NCBI RefSeq assembly: GCF_000010725.1 | Contig: NC_013858.1 | Span: 310,001 to 374,000 of the forward strand | Origin: Azospirillum sp. B510 | GTDB taxonomy: Bacteria > Pseudomonadota > Alphaproteobacteria > Azospirillales > Azospirillaceae | Length of the DNA stretch: 64,000 nucleotides | Reading direction: 5' to 3' | Shown: positions 49,203-58,452 of the stretch, piece after piece | How the letters are laid out: each line of letters opens with the position of its first letter | Position numbering within the stretch: the first letter of the stretch is position 1 | Notes under the pieces: generated by a model | What the model saw: the letters and a program-made list of their open reading frames with translations, nothing else | What the model was told of the DNA's origin: nothing | Database searches by the model: none | Translations under genes and position numbers: made by a program

Positions 49203-50111
49203 CTACTCCGCCTCGCTCAGCAACCATTCCTTGAAACGGCGCACCCGACGCGCCCGCTCCGCACCCGGCGCGTGGGCGATCAGGTAGCGGCCACGCGGCC
49301 GCAGCGTCTCCTGGATGGGCTGGACCAGCCGGCCCGACGCCACGTCCTCCCGCGCCAGGAAGACCGGCAGCAGGGCCACCCCCATGCCCGCCGACGCGGC
49401 TTCGATGATCATGAAGAAATGCTCGAAGGCCAGCGACAACGCCGATTCGGGCAAGGGCAAGCCGAAGGCGGCGAGATAGACGCGCCAGGAATCGGGCCGG
49501 GTGGTGTGCCGCAACAGCCGGTGCGACGCCAGATCGGCCGGACGGCGCAGCGGCGGCCCCTGATCCAGCAGCGAGGGCGCGCAGAAGACGCCCATCGTCT
49601 CCGGCATCAGCGTCGCCATCTCCGCGCCGGGCCACTCCTCCACGCCATAGCGGATGGCGATGTCGATGTGTTCCTTGGCGAAATCGACGCGGTGCTCGCC
49701 GATGCCGACCTCGACCTGGATGTCGGGATTCTCCGCCTGGAAGCGCTTCAGCCGGGGAATCAGCCAGCGCTGCGTCAGGGTCGGCAGCGCGCTGACCCGC
49801 AATACCCCGCCATCCTGCGCGCGGGTCGCCCGCACCGCCGCGGCGATGCGGTCGAGCGCCGCCGACGCCTCGCCATGGAAGGCGGCGCCCGCCGGCGTCA
49901 GCTCGATGCCACGGCCGACGCGGCGGATCAGTTCGACCCCGAGATCGGCCTGAAGGGTCTGCATCATGCGGCTGACGGCCCCCTGGGTCACCGCCAGCTC
50001 GTCCGCCGCCCTGGTGAAGCTGAGATGGCGGGCGACCGCGACGAAGCTGCGGACGGCATTGAGCGACGGCAAGGGGCGGTCGGAAGCGCGGTTGGAGGCG
50101 CGGTTGGGCAT
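49203..50111 (-). CDS. LysR family regulator, GcvA-like
   Basis: 302-residue LysR-type regulator. Winged helix: SLNAVRSFVAVARHLSFTRA and LAVTQGAVSRMMQTLQADLG; effector domain: RVSALPTLTQRWLIPRLKRF. The form matches the GcvA/AmpR subgroup. It diverges from a VOC enzyme gene, with a perfect T-N11-A palindrome in the spacer, so that gene is its likely target. Confidence 0.92.
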   Translation of the reverse strand: MPNRASNRASDRPLPSLNAVRSFVAVARHLSFTRAADELAVTQGAVSRMMQTLQADLGVELIRRVGRGIELTPAGAAFHGEASAALDRIAAAVRATRAQDGGVLRVSALPTLTQRWLIPRLKRFQAENPDIQVEVGIGEHRVDFAKEHIDIAIRYGVEEWPGAEMATLMPETMGVFCAPSLLDQGPPLRRPADLASHRLLRHTTRPDSWRVYLAAFGLPLPESALSLAFEHFFMIIEAASAGMGVALLPVFLAREDVASGRLVQPIQETLRPRGRYLIAHAPGAERARRVRRFKEWLLSEAE

Positions 50112-50125
50112 GGGCGACCCGAATC

Positions 50126-50140
50126 ATGAGTTGAACTCAT
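50126..50140. promoter_or_regulatory. Palindromic LysR operator
   Basis: ATGAGTTGAACTCAT is a perfect inverted repeat (7-bp arms, 1-bp centre) containing T-N11-A. It lies 15-29 bp upstream of the LysR start and 114-128 bp upstream of the VOC gene. Related ACTCA words follow at 50145 and 50157. Confidence 0.65.
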
Positions 50141-50253
50141 AAAACTCAGCCCGAGAACTCGTTTGTCAAGCCCGGGTGGATAAGGTCTGTTGGACGCCTC
50201 GACAGCCGCTTTTGGCAGCCACCCGCCACCCGGTCCCGAAAGGCCATCCATCG

Positions 50254-50685
50254 ATGACGACGCTGACGCCCTTCCACATCGCCTTTCCGGTCGACGATCT
50301 GGCCGCCGCCCGCCATTTCTACGGCACCGTGCTCGGCTGTCCGGAAGGGCGCAGCAGCGACGAATGGATCGATTTCGACCTGTACGGCCATCAGATCGTC
50401 GCCCATCTGAAGCCGCGCGCGCCCGATGCGGCACCACCGGCCCACCAGAACCAAGTGGACGGCCACGATGTGCCGGTCCCGCATTTCGGCGTCGTGCTGC
50501 ACCCCGCCGACTGGGACGCCCTGGCCGAAAAGCTGAAGGCCGCCGGGGTGAGGTTCGTGATCGAGCCCTACACCCGCTTCAAGGGCCAGGTCGGCGAGCA
50601 GTCCACCATGTTCTTCCTCGACCCCGCCGGCAACGCGCTGGAGTTCAAGGCCTTCGCCGACCTGTCGCAGCTGTTCGCGAAGTAA
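50254..50685 (+). CDS. VOC family (glyoxalase/dioxygenase fold) protein
   Basis: 143-residue vicinal oxygen chelate protein. PFHIAFPVDDLAAARHFYG gives the first metal His (H8), VPHFGVVLHPADWDAL a second, and DPAGNALEFKAF the terminal Glu ligand, so the metal site is intact. The ATG at 50254 follows AAAGG at long spacing. It could be a glyoxalase-like lyase, a dioxygenase or a resistance protein; the divergent LysR suggests an inducible small-molecule role. Confidence 0.88.
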   Translation: MTTLTPFHIAFPVDDLAAARHFYGTVLGCPEGRSSDEWIDFDLYGHQIVAHLKPRAPDAAPPAHQNQVDGHDVPVPHFGVVLHPADWDALAEKLKAAGVRFVIEPYTRFKGQVGEQSTMFFLDPAGNALEFKAFADLSQLFAK

Positions 50686-50716
50686 CCGATGTGAAGGCGG
50701 GAGCCGCGGGCCATTC

Positions 50717-51085
50717 CTACGGATAGGCCCGCCGGCACACCGCCGCGATGATCTCGCGAAGCCAGCGGTGGGCCGGATCCGCCCGCAGGCGCGGATGCCG
50801 GATGGCGGAGATGGCGAAGTCCGCCGTCCAGACCGGCAGTTCGAAGCTGTCCAGCCCGAGACCGGCGGCATGAGCGGCGGTCTCGGGCTGTTGCCCAGGC
50901 ACGAGCGGGGCACCGCCGCGGCTCAGCCCCAACTCCGCCAGCGCATCGTCGACCGGTCCATGGAATTCCCCACGGCGCGATGCGACGACGTGGCGGCAGG
51001 CGGCATAGCGTTCCGGCGATCGAGGACAGCATTCCGAAATATCTCGACTATCAGGGCCGGACGGTTCCCTGGTGATGGGGGGATG
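50717..51085 (-). pseudogene. Remnant of a LysR family regulator (C-terminal part)
   Basis: A stop-free reading on the minus strand encodes only the last part of a LysR effector domain: RYAACRHVVASRRGEFHGPV, DDALAELGLS, then AAGLGLDSFELPVWTADFAI and SAIRHPRLRADPAHRWLREI. The DNA-binding domain is absent and about 20 residues seem to be missing between ALAELGLSR and LVP. No start codon with a ribosome-binding site is present. It lies just past the 3' end of an ABC ATPase gene that lacks its permeases, suggesting a deletion. Confidence 0.65.
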
Positions 51086-51119
51086 ATGGGGAGCGGTGCC
51101 CCCACCCCATCCCCCACAC

Positions 51120-52667
51120 TCACCCGCAACCCGCCATCATCAGCCCCAGCGTCTTCTCGTCCGCCCGGTCCGGCATCACCTCGCCGACGATGTGGCCGTC
51201 GAACATCACGATGATGCGGTCGGACAGCGCGCGGATCTCGTCGAGCTCGACCGAGACCAGCAGGATCGCCTTGCCCTGGTCGCGCAGGGCGACCAGCCGG
51301 CGGTGGATGAACTCGATGGCGCCGATGTCGACGCCGCGGGTCGGCTGGCCGACCAGCAGCAGGTCGGGGTTCCGCTCGATCTCACGGGCCAGAACGATCT
51401 TCTGCTGGTTGCCGCCGGAAAAATTGGCCGCCGCCAGCGACCCGTCGCGCGGGCGGGTGTCGTATTCCTCCATCCGGCGGGCGCAGCTGGCCGCCACCGC
51501 GTCGCGGTCCAGCAGAACCCGGCCGTTCCAGGCCGGATCGTCCTGGAAGCCCAGGATAGAGCATTCCTCCGCCGAGAAGCTGGTGACGAGACCGACCTTC
51601 TGGCGGTCCTCCGGCACATGGCCCACCCCAAGCCCGCGCAGCGCGCGGGCGTTGAAGCGGTCGGGATGCCCGGCCAGTTCCTCCCCGCGCAGGCGGACGG
51701 AGCCGCCGGCGATCGGCCGCATGCCGGCCAGCGCCTCCAGCAGCTCGGACTGGCCGTTGCCGGACACCCCGGCGATGCCGACGATCTCGCCGGCCCTAAC
51801 CGACAGGCCGACGCCCTTCACCCGCTCCACGCCGGAGGGATCGCGCACCCGCAAGCCCTCGACCCGCAGCACCTCCGCCCCCGGATTGGCCGGCGCCTTG
51901 TCGACGCGCAGCAGAACCTTGCGGCCGACCATCAGCTCGGCGAGATGCTCCCGGCTGGTGTCGCGGGTGGCGACGTTGGCGACCACCTGCCCGCGCCGCA
52001 TCACCGTGACATTGTCGGTCAGCTCCATGATCTCGCGGAGCTTGTGGGTGATGATGATCACCGTCTTGCCCTGCTGGCGCAGCGCCCGCAGGATGCGGAA
52101 CAGATGGTCGGCCTCCTGCGGGGTCAGCACGCCGGTCGGCTCGTCGAGGATCAGGATGTCGGCGCCGCGGTAGAGCGCCTTGAGGATCTCGACCCGCTGC
52201 TGGGCGCCGACCGGCAGGTCCCCGACCGGGCTGTCGAGATCGACCTCCAGCCCATAGTCGCGGGCCAGCCGGGTCAGCTCCGCCCTGGCGCGGGCGAGAC
52301 CGCCGGCCAGCGTGACCCCGCCTTCCGCCCCCAGCAGCACATTCTCCAGCACGCTGAAGGGGTCCACCAGCATGAAATGCTGGTGGACCATGCCGATGCC
52401 GGCGGCCAGCGCGTCGCGCGGGGTCCGGATGGCGGCGGCTGCGCCGTTCACCCGGATCTCGCCGCCGTCGGCGCGCAGATAGCCGTAGACGATGCTCATG
52501 ATCGTCGACTTGCCGGCGCCGTTCTCGCCGATCACCCCATGGATCGTCCCGGCCGGAACCGCCAGCGACACGTCGCGGTTGGCGTGGTTGGCGCCGAACC
52601 ATTTGTTGATCGCCACCGTCTCCAGGGCGATTCCGGACCGGGCGGCCGGCGCGCTTGCCTGCGTCAT
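51120..52667 (-). CDS. ABC ATPase for nucleoside/simple sugar uptake
   Basis: 515-residue double-ATPase-domain protein of the BMP/nucleoside (YufO/NupA) and sugar (Mgl/Rbs) type. Domain 1: Walker A GENGAGKST, signature LPVGAQQRVEI, Walker B LILDEPTG. Domain 2: degenerate Walker A GVSGNGQSE, signature FSGGNQQKIVLAREIE, LLLVGQPTRGVDIGA. It follows the BMP binding protein by 11 bp. The two permease genes that normally follow are absent, so the transporter is incomplete unless they lie elsewhere. Confidence 0.93.
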   Translation of the reverse strand: MTQASAPAARSGIALETVAINKWFGANHANRDVSLAVPAGTIHGVIGENGAGKSTIMSIVYGYLRADGGEIRVNGAAAAIRTPRDALAAGIGMVHQHFMLVDPFSVLENVLLGAEGGVTLAGGLARARAELTRLARDYGLEVDLDSPVGDLPVGAQQRVEILKALYRGADILILDEPTGVLTPQEADHLFRILRALRQQGKTVIIITHKLREIMELTDNVTVMRRGQVVANVATRDTSREHLAELMVGRKVLLRVDKAPANPGAEVLRVEGLRVRDPSGVERVKGVGLSVRAGEIVGIAGVSGNGQSELLEALAGMRPIAGGSVRLRGEELAGHPDRFNARALRGLGVGHVPEDRQKVGLVTSFSAEECSILGFQDDPAWNGRVLLDRDAVAASCARRMEEYDTRPRDGSLAAANFSGGNQQKIVLAREIERNPDLLLVGQPTRGVDIGAIEFIHRRLVALRDQGKAILLVSVELDEIRALSDRIIVMFDGHIVGEVMPDRADEKTLGLMMAGCG

Positions 52668-52678
52668 GAAGGACCCGC

Positions 52679-53665
52679 TTACGGCTGGTACGGCTTGACC
52701 GCCAGCGCGCCCGCGATGATCCGCGCCTTCGCCTCTTCCAGCTTCGCTTCGATCTCCGGCGTGATCAGCTTGCGGTTGTTGGCGTCCAGCGCATAGCCGA
52801 CGCCGTCCTCCTTCAGCCCGACGACCCGGTGGCCGGCCTTCCAGCTGCCGTCCTTCGCCGCCTTCATGCAGTCATAGACGACGACGTCCACCCGCTTGAC
52901 CATCGAGGTCAGGACGCTGCCGGGATGGACATGGTTCTGGTTGCTGTCGACGCCGATGGACAGCTTGCCGGCATCGGCCGCCGCCTGTAGCACGCCGAGG
53001 CCGGTGGCGCCCGCCGCGGCGAACACCACGTCGGCGCCGCGGCCGAACTGGCTCTTGGCCAGCTCCGCCCCGCGGCCGGGATCGTTCCAGGCGGCCGGCG
53101 TAGTGCCGGTCATGTTGACGAACACCTCGTCGCTCCCCGCGACATGCTTCACGCCCTGCTCGTAGCCGGTCAGGAAGTTGCGGATCAGCGGGATGTCCAT
53201 GCCGCCGATGAAGCCGACCTTGCCGGTCTTCGACGCCAGCGCCGCCGCCATGCCGACCAGGAAGGATCCCTCCTCCTCCTTGAAGGTCACGGACTGGACG
53301 TTGGGGGCGTCCAGCTTGTCGTCGATCAGACAGAATTTGGTGTTGGGCGATTCCTTCGCCACCTTGTCCACCGCCGCGGTCTGCGAGAAGCCGACGGCGA
53401 CGATGACCGAGGCGCCGCGGCGCACCAGCGTCCGCATCGCCTGCTCGCGCTGGCCCTCGTTGGTGATCTCGAACTCGCGGTAGGCGGTGCCGGTCTCCGT
53501 CTTGAAGCGCTCGGCGCCGTTGTAGGCCGCCTCGTTGAAGGACTTGTCGAACTTGCCGCCCTGGTCGAACACCACGGCCGGCGAGAAGTCCTCCGCCGAC
53601 GCCTCGGCAGCGGTCGCCGTGATCGCCGTCATCGCCAGCATGGCGGCAAGAATACGCGTCTTCAT
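52679..53665 (-). CDS. BMP family ABC substrate-binding protein
   Basis: 328-residue periplasmic binding protein of the basic membrane protein (BMP/PnrA/Med) family, which binds nucleosides or related compounds. Signal peptide MKTRILAAMLAMTAITATAA with cleavage near ASA-ED; mature part with VVFDQGGKFDKSFNEAAYNG, VGFSQTAAVDKVAKESPN, KVGFIGGMDIPLIRNFLTGY and the nucleotide-like site GVDSNQNHVHPGSVLTSMVK. First gene of a two-gene operon with the ATPase. Confidence 0.93.
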   Translation of the reverse strand: MKTRILAAMLAMTAITATAAEASAEDFSPAVVFDQGGKFDKSFNEAAYNGAERFKTETGTAYREFEITNEGQREQAMRTLVRRGASVIVAVGFSQTAAVDKVAKESPNTKFCLIDDKLDAPNVQSVTFKEEEGSFLVGMAAALASKTGKVGFIGGMDIPLIRNFLTGYEQGVKHVAGSDEVFVNMTGTTPAAWNDPGRGAELAKSQFGRGADVVFAAAGATGLGVLQAAADAGKLSIGVDSNQNHVHPGSVLTSMVKRVDVVVYDCMKAAKDGSWKAGHRVVGLKEDGVGYALDANNRKLITPEIEAKLEEAKARIIAGALAVKPYQP

Positions 53666-53876
53666 GTCCCACCCACTCCGGAAAGCCGTAACTTGACCCG
53701 AAGGATAACCGCGCCATCATTTCACACAACAGGGAAAGCGGACCAAGCGATGCAGCGAATCGGGGCGCCCCCCGGTTGACGACGGGGACGGGGACGTTTA
53801 TCACCCCCGCCGACAGTCATCGCGGCGAACCGGTCCCGACAAGCCGGTCATCGGAAAAATTGGGGGGCGAGGCTCG

Positions 53877-54530
53877 GTGGACGAAGTCTGGGTGCTCTTG
53901 CAGGGAATCGCTCTCGGATTCGCCATCGCCGCACCCGTCGGACCGATCGGTCTGCTGTGCATCCGCCGCACCCTGCAACACGGCCCGCTGATGGGTTTCT
54001 TCACCGGCTTCGGCGCCGCGGTGGCCGACACCATCTATGGCGCCATCGCCGCCTTCGGCGTCTCGACGGCGCTCAGCTTCCTGCGCGGGCACGAAATCGC
54101 CTTCCAGCTGGTCGGCGGCATCTTCCTGCTGGTGGTGGCGGTCCGCACCTTCCGCCAGCAGCCCGACGCCGAGGAGCGCGAGGCGGCATCCGCCCCGGAC
54201 ACCAAATCCTGGCTCGCCGGCTTCATGACCGGCCTGTCGCTGACCCTGACCAACCCGGCGACGATCATGGCCTTCATCGCCATCTTCGCCGGTTTCGGCC
54301 TGGGCGGCACCCTGAGCCGGCTGGAGGCCTCGACCCTGGTGCTCGGCGTCTTCATCGGGGCGTCGCTGTGGTGGATGACGCTGTCGATGGGGGTGGCGGC
54401 GGTGCGCCACCGCATCTCCGACCGCGGGCTGACCATGCTGAACCACTGCACTGGCGTGGCGCTCGGTGCCTTCGGCTTGTGGGCGCTGGGCATGGCCGCC
54501 ACCGGGATCGTCGGGATGGCCACGGCCTGA
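53877..54530 (+). CDS. LysE family translocator
   Basis: 217-residue inner-membrane exporter of the LysE/RhtB superfamily with six hydrophobic segments. It has the N-terminal GFAIAAPVGPIGLLCIRRTL signature, TGFGAAVADTIYGAIAAFGV, and TGLSLTLTNPATIMAFIAIF. It starts with GTG 53877 after GGCGAGG and is divergent from the BMP operon. It likely exports an amino acid or related metabolite. Confidence 0.9.
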   Translation: MDEVWVLLQGIALGFAIAAPVGPIGLLCIRRTLQHGPLMGFFTGFGAAVADTIYGAIAAFGVSTALSFLRGHEIAFQLVGGIFLLVVAVRTFRQQPDAEEREAASAPDTKSWLAGFMTGLSLTLTNPATIMAFIAIFAGFGLGGTLSRLEASTLVLGVFIGASLWWMTLSMGVAAVRHRISDRGLTMLNHCTGVALGAFGLWALGMAATGIVGMATA

Positions 54531-54562
54531 GCGGCCGCCCCTCGCATGGGAACCCGAGCGTT

Positions 54563-55222
54563 TCAGCCGGCGGTCGGCGTGACCGTCGGCGCGCCGCGGC
54601 CCGAGTGCCCCTTGCGCAATAGGCGCAGCTGCCTGCCCAGCCGCCACAGATACAGCCCGACCAGCACCACCAGCAGCCCGATGGTGAAATAGCCGACCAG
54701 CCGGTGGGCGAAGGGCCAGCGGGACAGCATGTAGCCGGTCCAGGCCAGCAGCAGCGTCCACAGCACCGACCCGAGGCCGGAGGCCAGCGCATAGGTCAGG
54801 ACCGGCATCCGGCAGGCCCCGGCCGGGATGGAGATCAGCGTCCGCACCCCCGGCACCGGCTGCGAGAACAGCACCGCCAGCCCGCCGCGTCTGGCGAACC
54901 AGTCGGTGCTTTGCCGCACCCGCTTCGGGTTGATGGTCAGCCAGGGGCCGTATGTCTTCAGGAAGGCTTCGAGCCGGTCGCGCCCCATCAGCCGGCTGGG
55001 CAGGAACCACACCAGTTGACCGGCCAGCGAGCCGAACCCGCCGGCGATGGCGACCCCGGCCAGCGTGAACTCGCCGGTCGCCGCCCCGATCCCGGCCAGC
55101 GGGATCACCGATTCGGCAGGGATCGGCGGGAAGATCCGCGCCAGCGCCACCAGGAAGAAAATCCCGACATAGTGGAGGTTGTGCATCACCTGCACCAGCC
55201 AGTCCGTCAAACCACCCGCCAA
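54563..55222 (-). CDS. DedA family membrane protein
   Basis: 219-residue DedA/SNARE-associated membrane protein. FFLVALARIFPPIPAESVIP is the conserved re-entrant motif; FLKTYGPWLTINPKRVRQST and RRGGLAVLFSQPVPGVRTLI (partial), followed by IPAG, carry the second conserved Arg-containing loop. DedA proteins are implicated in lipid carrier recycling and membrane homeostasis. The start is placed at TTG 55222 because AGGGGAGG lies 7 bp upstream; frame extends to 55342. It converges on the LysE gene. Confidence 0.87.
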   Translation of the reverse strand: MAGGLTDWLVQVMHNLHYVGIFFLVALARIFPPIPAESVIPLAGIGAATGEFTLAGVAIAGGFGSLAGQLVWFLPSRLMGRDRLEAFLKTYGPWLTINPKRVRQSTDWFARRGGLAVLFSQPVPGVRTLISIPAGACRMPVLTYALASGLGSVLWTLLLAWTGYMLSRWPFAHRLVGYFTIGLLVVLVGLYLWRLGRQLRLLRKGHSGRGAPTVTPTAG

Positions 55223-55591
55223 GCCTCGCCTCCCCTGCCGGAGTGCAGCCACGTTCCGAAAACGGCCGTCGGGTGCGAAGGGTTCCCGAACGGACCGGAG
55301 GGGACGGGCGGGGAACCTGCGACCATCACGCGCCGACCGCATGGCGGACGAGCCATTAGCCGATTCTCATAAATTCGTCCGCGGGGCCAATTCGTGGAGC
55401 CGCGACATATGGCCAGGCTAAATAAAAATGAATATAGAAATGAGTCAAAATCTAACACTTTTAGCGTAATGGTGATTTTTCATAAACGATAACGATATTT
55501 TAACATTAAAATCTGAACAATAAAAAGATCTAATGAAGCCATTCCGGCGACATTCGAGAAAGAAACCGCAACTTCCCGGAGAGTTACAGGA
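55223..55591 (+). promoter_or_regulatory. Upstream region of the chemoreceptor gene
   Basis: 369 bp without a gene. The part 55420-55560 is strikingly AT-rich for this genome, with several TATTTT/AATAAA words, and probably contains the chemoreceptor promoter. No clear sigma-54 or sigma-28 pattern could be fixed by eye. Confidence 0.45.
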
Positions 55592-57292
55592 ATGTCTTTG
55601 GGCAATCTGAAGATTTCTATAAAGATCATGTTGATTGTTGGATTACTTTCAGCGGTAAGCCTGACGGTCGCCGGATTCGGAGCAGTCGGATTGCGCTTCG
55701 TCGGCAGCGCGATCACGGATCTCGACGAAGCGACGACAGAGGTTCGCCTCAGCTCCCGCCTCAACCGCCTGCTCGCGGAGATCAATCGCGACGAATACAG
55801 CCTGGTGGTCAATCCCGATGAGGTGGCGACCGTCGCCGCCGCCATCGACGAGCGCCGCAAGGCGCTGGCCGACGCCATCGCCCAACTGCATCGCACGATC
55901 GACGGAGAACAGATCACCATCCTGGCGAAAATCGAGAAACAGCTTCCCACCTATTACGAAAAGCTGTCGGCATCCCTCGACGCCGCGCGCAAGACCCAGG
56001 GCGCATCCTCGCTGACCGACAGCCAGCGGATCATGAAGGCTGCGCTCGAGGCCAGCCGCGCCGATGTCAGGAACATCCGCAGCGACATCACCGCCTTCCT
56101 CAATTTCACCGAGAAGGAATCGACGGCGCTGGCCCGCCAGGCCGAGGAGGCCGCCGCGGCGAAGCTGACCCGGATGTTCGCCATCGCCGGCGCCGGAACG
56201 CTCGCGGGCATCCTGCTCGGCCTGATGATCGCGCAGAAGGGAATCGTCGGGCCGATCAAATCCATCGTCTCGTCGCTGCGCGGACTTGCCGATGGCGACC
56301 TGACGGTCGCGATCTCTGGAACGCGACGCCGCGACGAGGTGGGAATGATCGCCGAGACCGCGCGCGTCTTCAAAGCCAACCTGATCCGCAGCCGCGAGAT
56401 GGAGGAGGAGGCGAAGCAGGCCGAGGCCAGGGCGGCGGCGGACCGTAGGCGGACGATACTCGGGTTGGCGGACGAGTTCGAGACGAGCATCGGCGGCGTC
56501 GTCGAAGCGGTATCCAGCGCCGCGACGCAGCTACAGTCCACCGCACGGACCATGTCTGCCGTCGCCGAGGAAACCGCCAGCCGGTCGACGGCGGTCGCCG
56601 CCGCGACCGAACAAGCCTCGGCCAACGTCCAGACGGTGGCCGCCGCGTCCGAGGAGCTCGGCAGCTCCATCGGCGAGATCAGCCGGCAGGTGGCGGACTC
56701 CGCCTCCATCTCCAGCCAGGCGGTGAGCGAGGCGGAGCGGACCAACGTCACGGTCGAAGGCCTGGCCGTTGCGGCGCAGCGGATCGGCGACGTGGTCAGC
56801 CTGATCCAGAACATCGCCAGCCAGACCAATCTTCTGGCGCTGAACGCGACCATCGAGGCGGCCCGCGCCGGAGAGGCGGGCAAGGGGTTCGCCGTGGTGG
56901 CGAGCGAGGTGAAGCAGCTCGCCAACCAGACCGCCAAGGCGACCGGGGACATCTCCGCCCAGATCACCGAAATCCAGAACCAGACCGGCGGTGCCGTCAC
57001 CGCGATCCGCAACATCGGCCTGACCATCACCCAGGTGAACGAGATTTCCAACGGCATCGCCGCCGCGGTCGAGGAGCAGAGCGCCGCGACCGCCGAGATC
57101 GGCCGCAATGTCCAGCAGGCGGCCCAGGGAACGCAGGAGGTATCCTCCAGCATCGCCGGCGTCAGCAAGGCCGCCGAGGAGGCCGGCACCGCGTCCAACG
57201 AGGTGCTGTCGGCCGCGACCCAGCTGTCGCAGGAGGCGGGTCGCCTGCGCCGCGAGGTGGAAGGCTTCCTCTCGCGGGTCAGGGCGGCCTGA
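55592..57292 (+). CDS. Methyl-accepting chemotaxis protein
   Basis: 566-residue transmembrane chemoreceptor. TM1 about residues 10-32, a helical periplasmic sensor of about 160 residues (four-helix-bundle type), TM2 about 192-214, HAMP (KGIVGPIKSIVSSLRGLADG), then the signalling coiled coil with the conserved tip VSLIQNIASQTNLLALNATI, EAARAGEAGKGFAVVASEVK. It lacks a C-terminal CheR-docking pentapeptide (ends SRVRAA). Ligand unknown. It stands alone, 12 kb from the che operon. Confidence 0.95.
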   Translation: MSLGNLKISIKIMLIVGLLSAVSLTVAGFGAVGLRFVGSAITDLDEATTEVRLSSRLNRLLAEINRDEYSLVVNPDEVATVAAAIDERRKALADAIAQLHRTIDGEQITILAKIEKQLPTYYEKLSASLDAARKTQGASSLTDSQRIMKAALEASRADVRNIRSDITAFLNFTEKESTALARQAEEAAAAKLTRMFAIAGAGTLAGILLGLMIAQKGIVGPIKSIVSSLRGLADGDLTVAISGTRRRDEVGMIAETARVFKANLIRSREMEEEAKQAEARAAADRRRTILGLADEFETSIGGVVEAVSSAATQLQSTARTMSAVAEETASRSTAVAAATEQASANVQTVAAASEELGSSIGEISRQVADSASISSQAVSEAERTNVTVEGLAVAAQRIGDVVSLIQNIASQTNLLALNATIEAARAGEAGKGFAVVASEVKQLANQTAKATGDISAQITEIQNQTGGAVTAIRNIGLTITQVNEISNGIAAAVEEQSAATAEIGRNVQQAAQGTQEVSSSIAGVSKAAEEAGTASNEVLSAATQLSQEAGRLRREVEGFLSRVRAA

Positions 57293-57577
57293 CGACCCTC
57301 ACCCGCACGGGATCGCGGAGGCCGATCCCGGAAGGACCGGGGTGAACGGGGCGTTGGAGTGAACGTGCCCACACATCCCGAACACCCCGGCCCTTCCGGG
57401 TGGGTTGGCCAGTCGCTCCTCGGGTCGTCCTTGGCACCGGATAGGCGGCCCGCCGGGACAACGGCCTGGAACGCTTCGCAGGATGCGGCCAGGCGGCCTT
57501 CCGGTCCAATCGGTTGAGCCGAACGCCGTGATAGGCGCCGCCGATCGATGGGACCCGATCGGCGGGCGGGCCGGCCC
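57293..57577. other. Intergenic region, no gene seen
   Basis: 285 bp between the chemoreceptor and the convergent iclR gene. It contains short dyads (for example GGGATC and GATCCC around 57309-57329) that could terminate the chemoreceptor transcript. Nothing else is evident. Confidence 0.35.
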
Positions 57578-58390
57578 CTACCCGTTGAACAGCGCCGCGT
57601 CGATCCGCCGGACCATCGCCACCAGCCTGGGCGCATCCTCCTCCTCCAGCTTGCGCGGATCGACCAGGAAACCCGGCCCGCCGCAGTTGAAGGCGAGGAT
57701 CTGCGACCCGTCGCGCGGCACGAAGGGAACGCCTATGGCATGCACCTCGGACTTCCAGGCGCCGATGGAGCGGCAATAGCCGCGCGTCCGGTAATCCTCG
57801 ATGGCCTGGAGGATGCCGTCATGGATTTCCGTCCAATCCTCACCCTCATGCTCCTCCAGCTTCGCCATCAGCGGCGCGCGCTCCGTCTCCGGCAAGGCCG
57901 CCAGATAGGCGCGGCCCATGCTGGTGGTCGACAGCTTGACATGGGAGCCGACGTCGAGCGACAGGGTGACCGGCCCGGCCGCCTTGCAGCATTCCAGGTA
58001 GATCATGCTGAGCCGGTCGCGTCCGCCCAGCGCCACCGCCAGCCCGGTCTGGTCGGCCAACTCCTGCATCAGCGGACGGGCGACCTGCCGGACGCCCATG
58101 CCCGACAGGCTGGCATAGCCCAAGGCGAGCACGGAGGTGCCGAGCCGGTATTTGCCGGTGGTCTGGTCGTAGGCGAGATAGCCCAGCTTGGCCAGCGTGT
58201 AGGTCAGCCGCGACACCGTCGGCTTGGGCAGGCCGGTGCGCTGCGCCAGCTCCAGATTGCCCAGCATCGACTCGTTGCGGCGGAAGGCGCGCAGCAGCTC
58301 CAGACCGCGGGCCAGCGCCGTGACGAAGCGCGGGTCCTTCTCCTCGTCCGCCATGTCGTCGGCGACCAGAGCCTCTTCCCGCCTGCGCAT
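57578..58390 (-). CDS. IclR family transcriptional regulator
   Basis: 270-residue regulator. The N-terminal winged helix (PRFVTALARGLELLRAFRRN, LAQRTGLPKPTVSRLTYTLA) is followed by the IclR effector domain (VALGGRDRLSMIYLECCKAA, YRTRGYCRSIGAWKSEVHAI). Members control aromatic or carboxylic acid catabolism, often in response to the substrate. A palindromic operator lies just upstream, suggesting autoregulation. The nearest candidate target is the DMT exporter behind it. Confidence 0.92.
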   Translation of the reverse strand: MRRREEALVADDMADEEKDPRFVTALARGLELLRAFRRNESMLGNLELAQRTGLPKPTVSRLTYTLAKLGYLAYDQTTGKYRLGTSVLALGYASLSGMGVRQVARPLMQELADQTGLAVALGGRDRLSMIYLECCKAAGPVTLSLDVGSHVKLSTTSMGRAYLAALPETERAPLMAKLEEHEGEDWTEIHDGILQAIEDYRTRGYCRSIGAWKSEVHAIGVPFVPRDGSQILAFNCGGPGFLVDPRKLEEEDAPRLVAMVRRIDAALFNG

Positions 58391-58452
58391 GACCTAGCCC
58401 CTCCCGCAACAGATCGCGGGACGATCCTGCCAGCGGGCGGAGAGGGCGTCAA

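Noticed and set aside
53697..53876. Possible small gene between the BMP gene and lysE
   Set aside because: No frame with a start codon, ribosome-binding site and protein-like composition; it is best read as a divergent promoter region.
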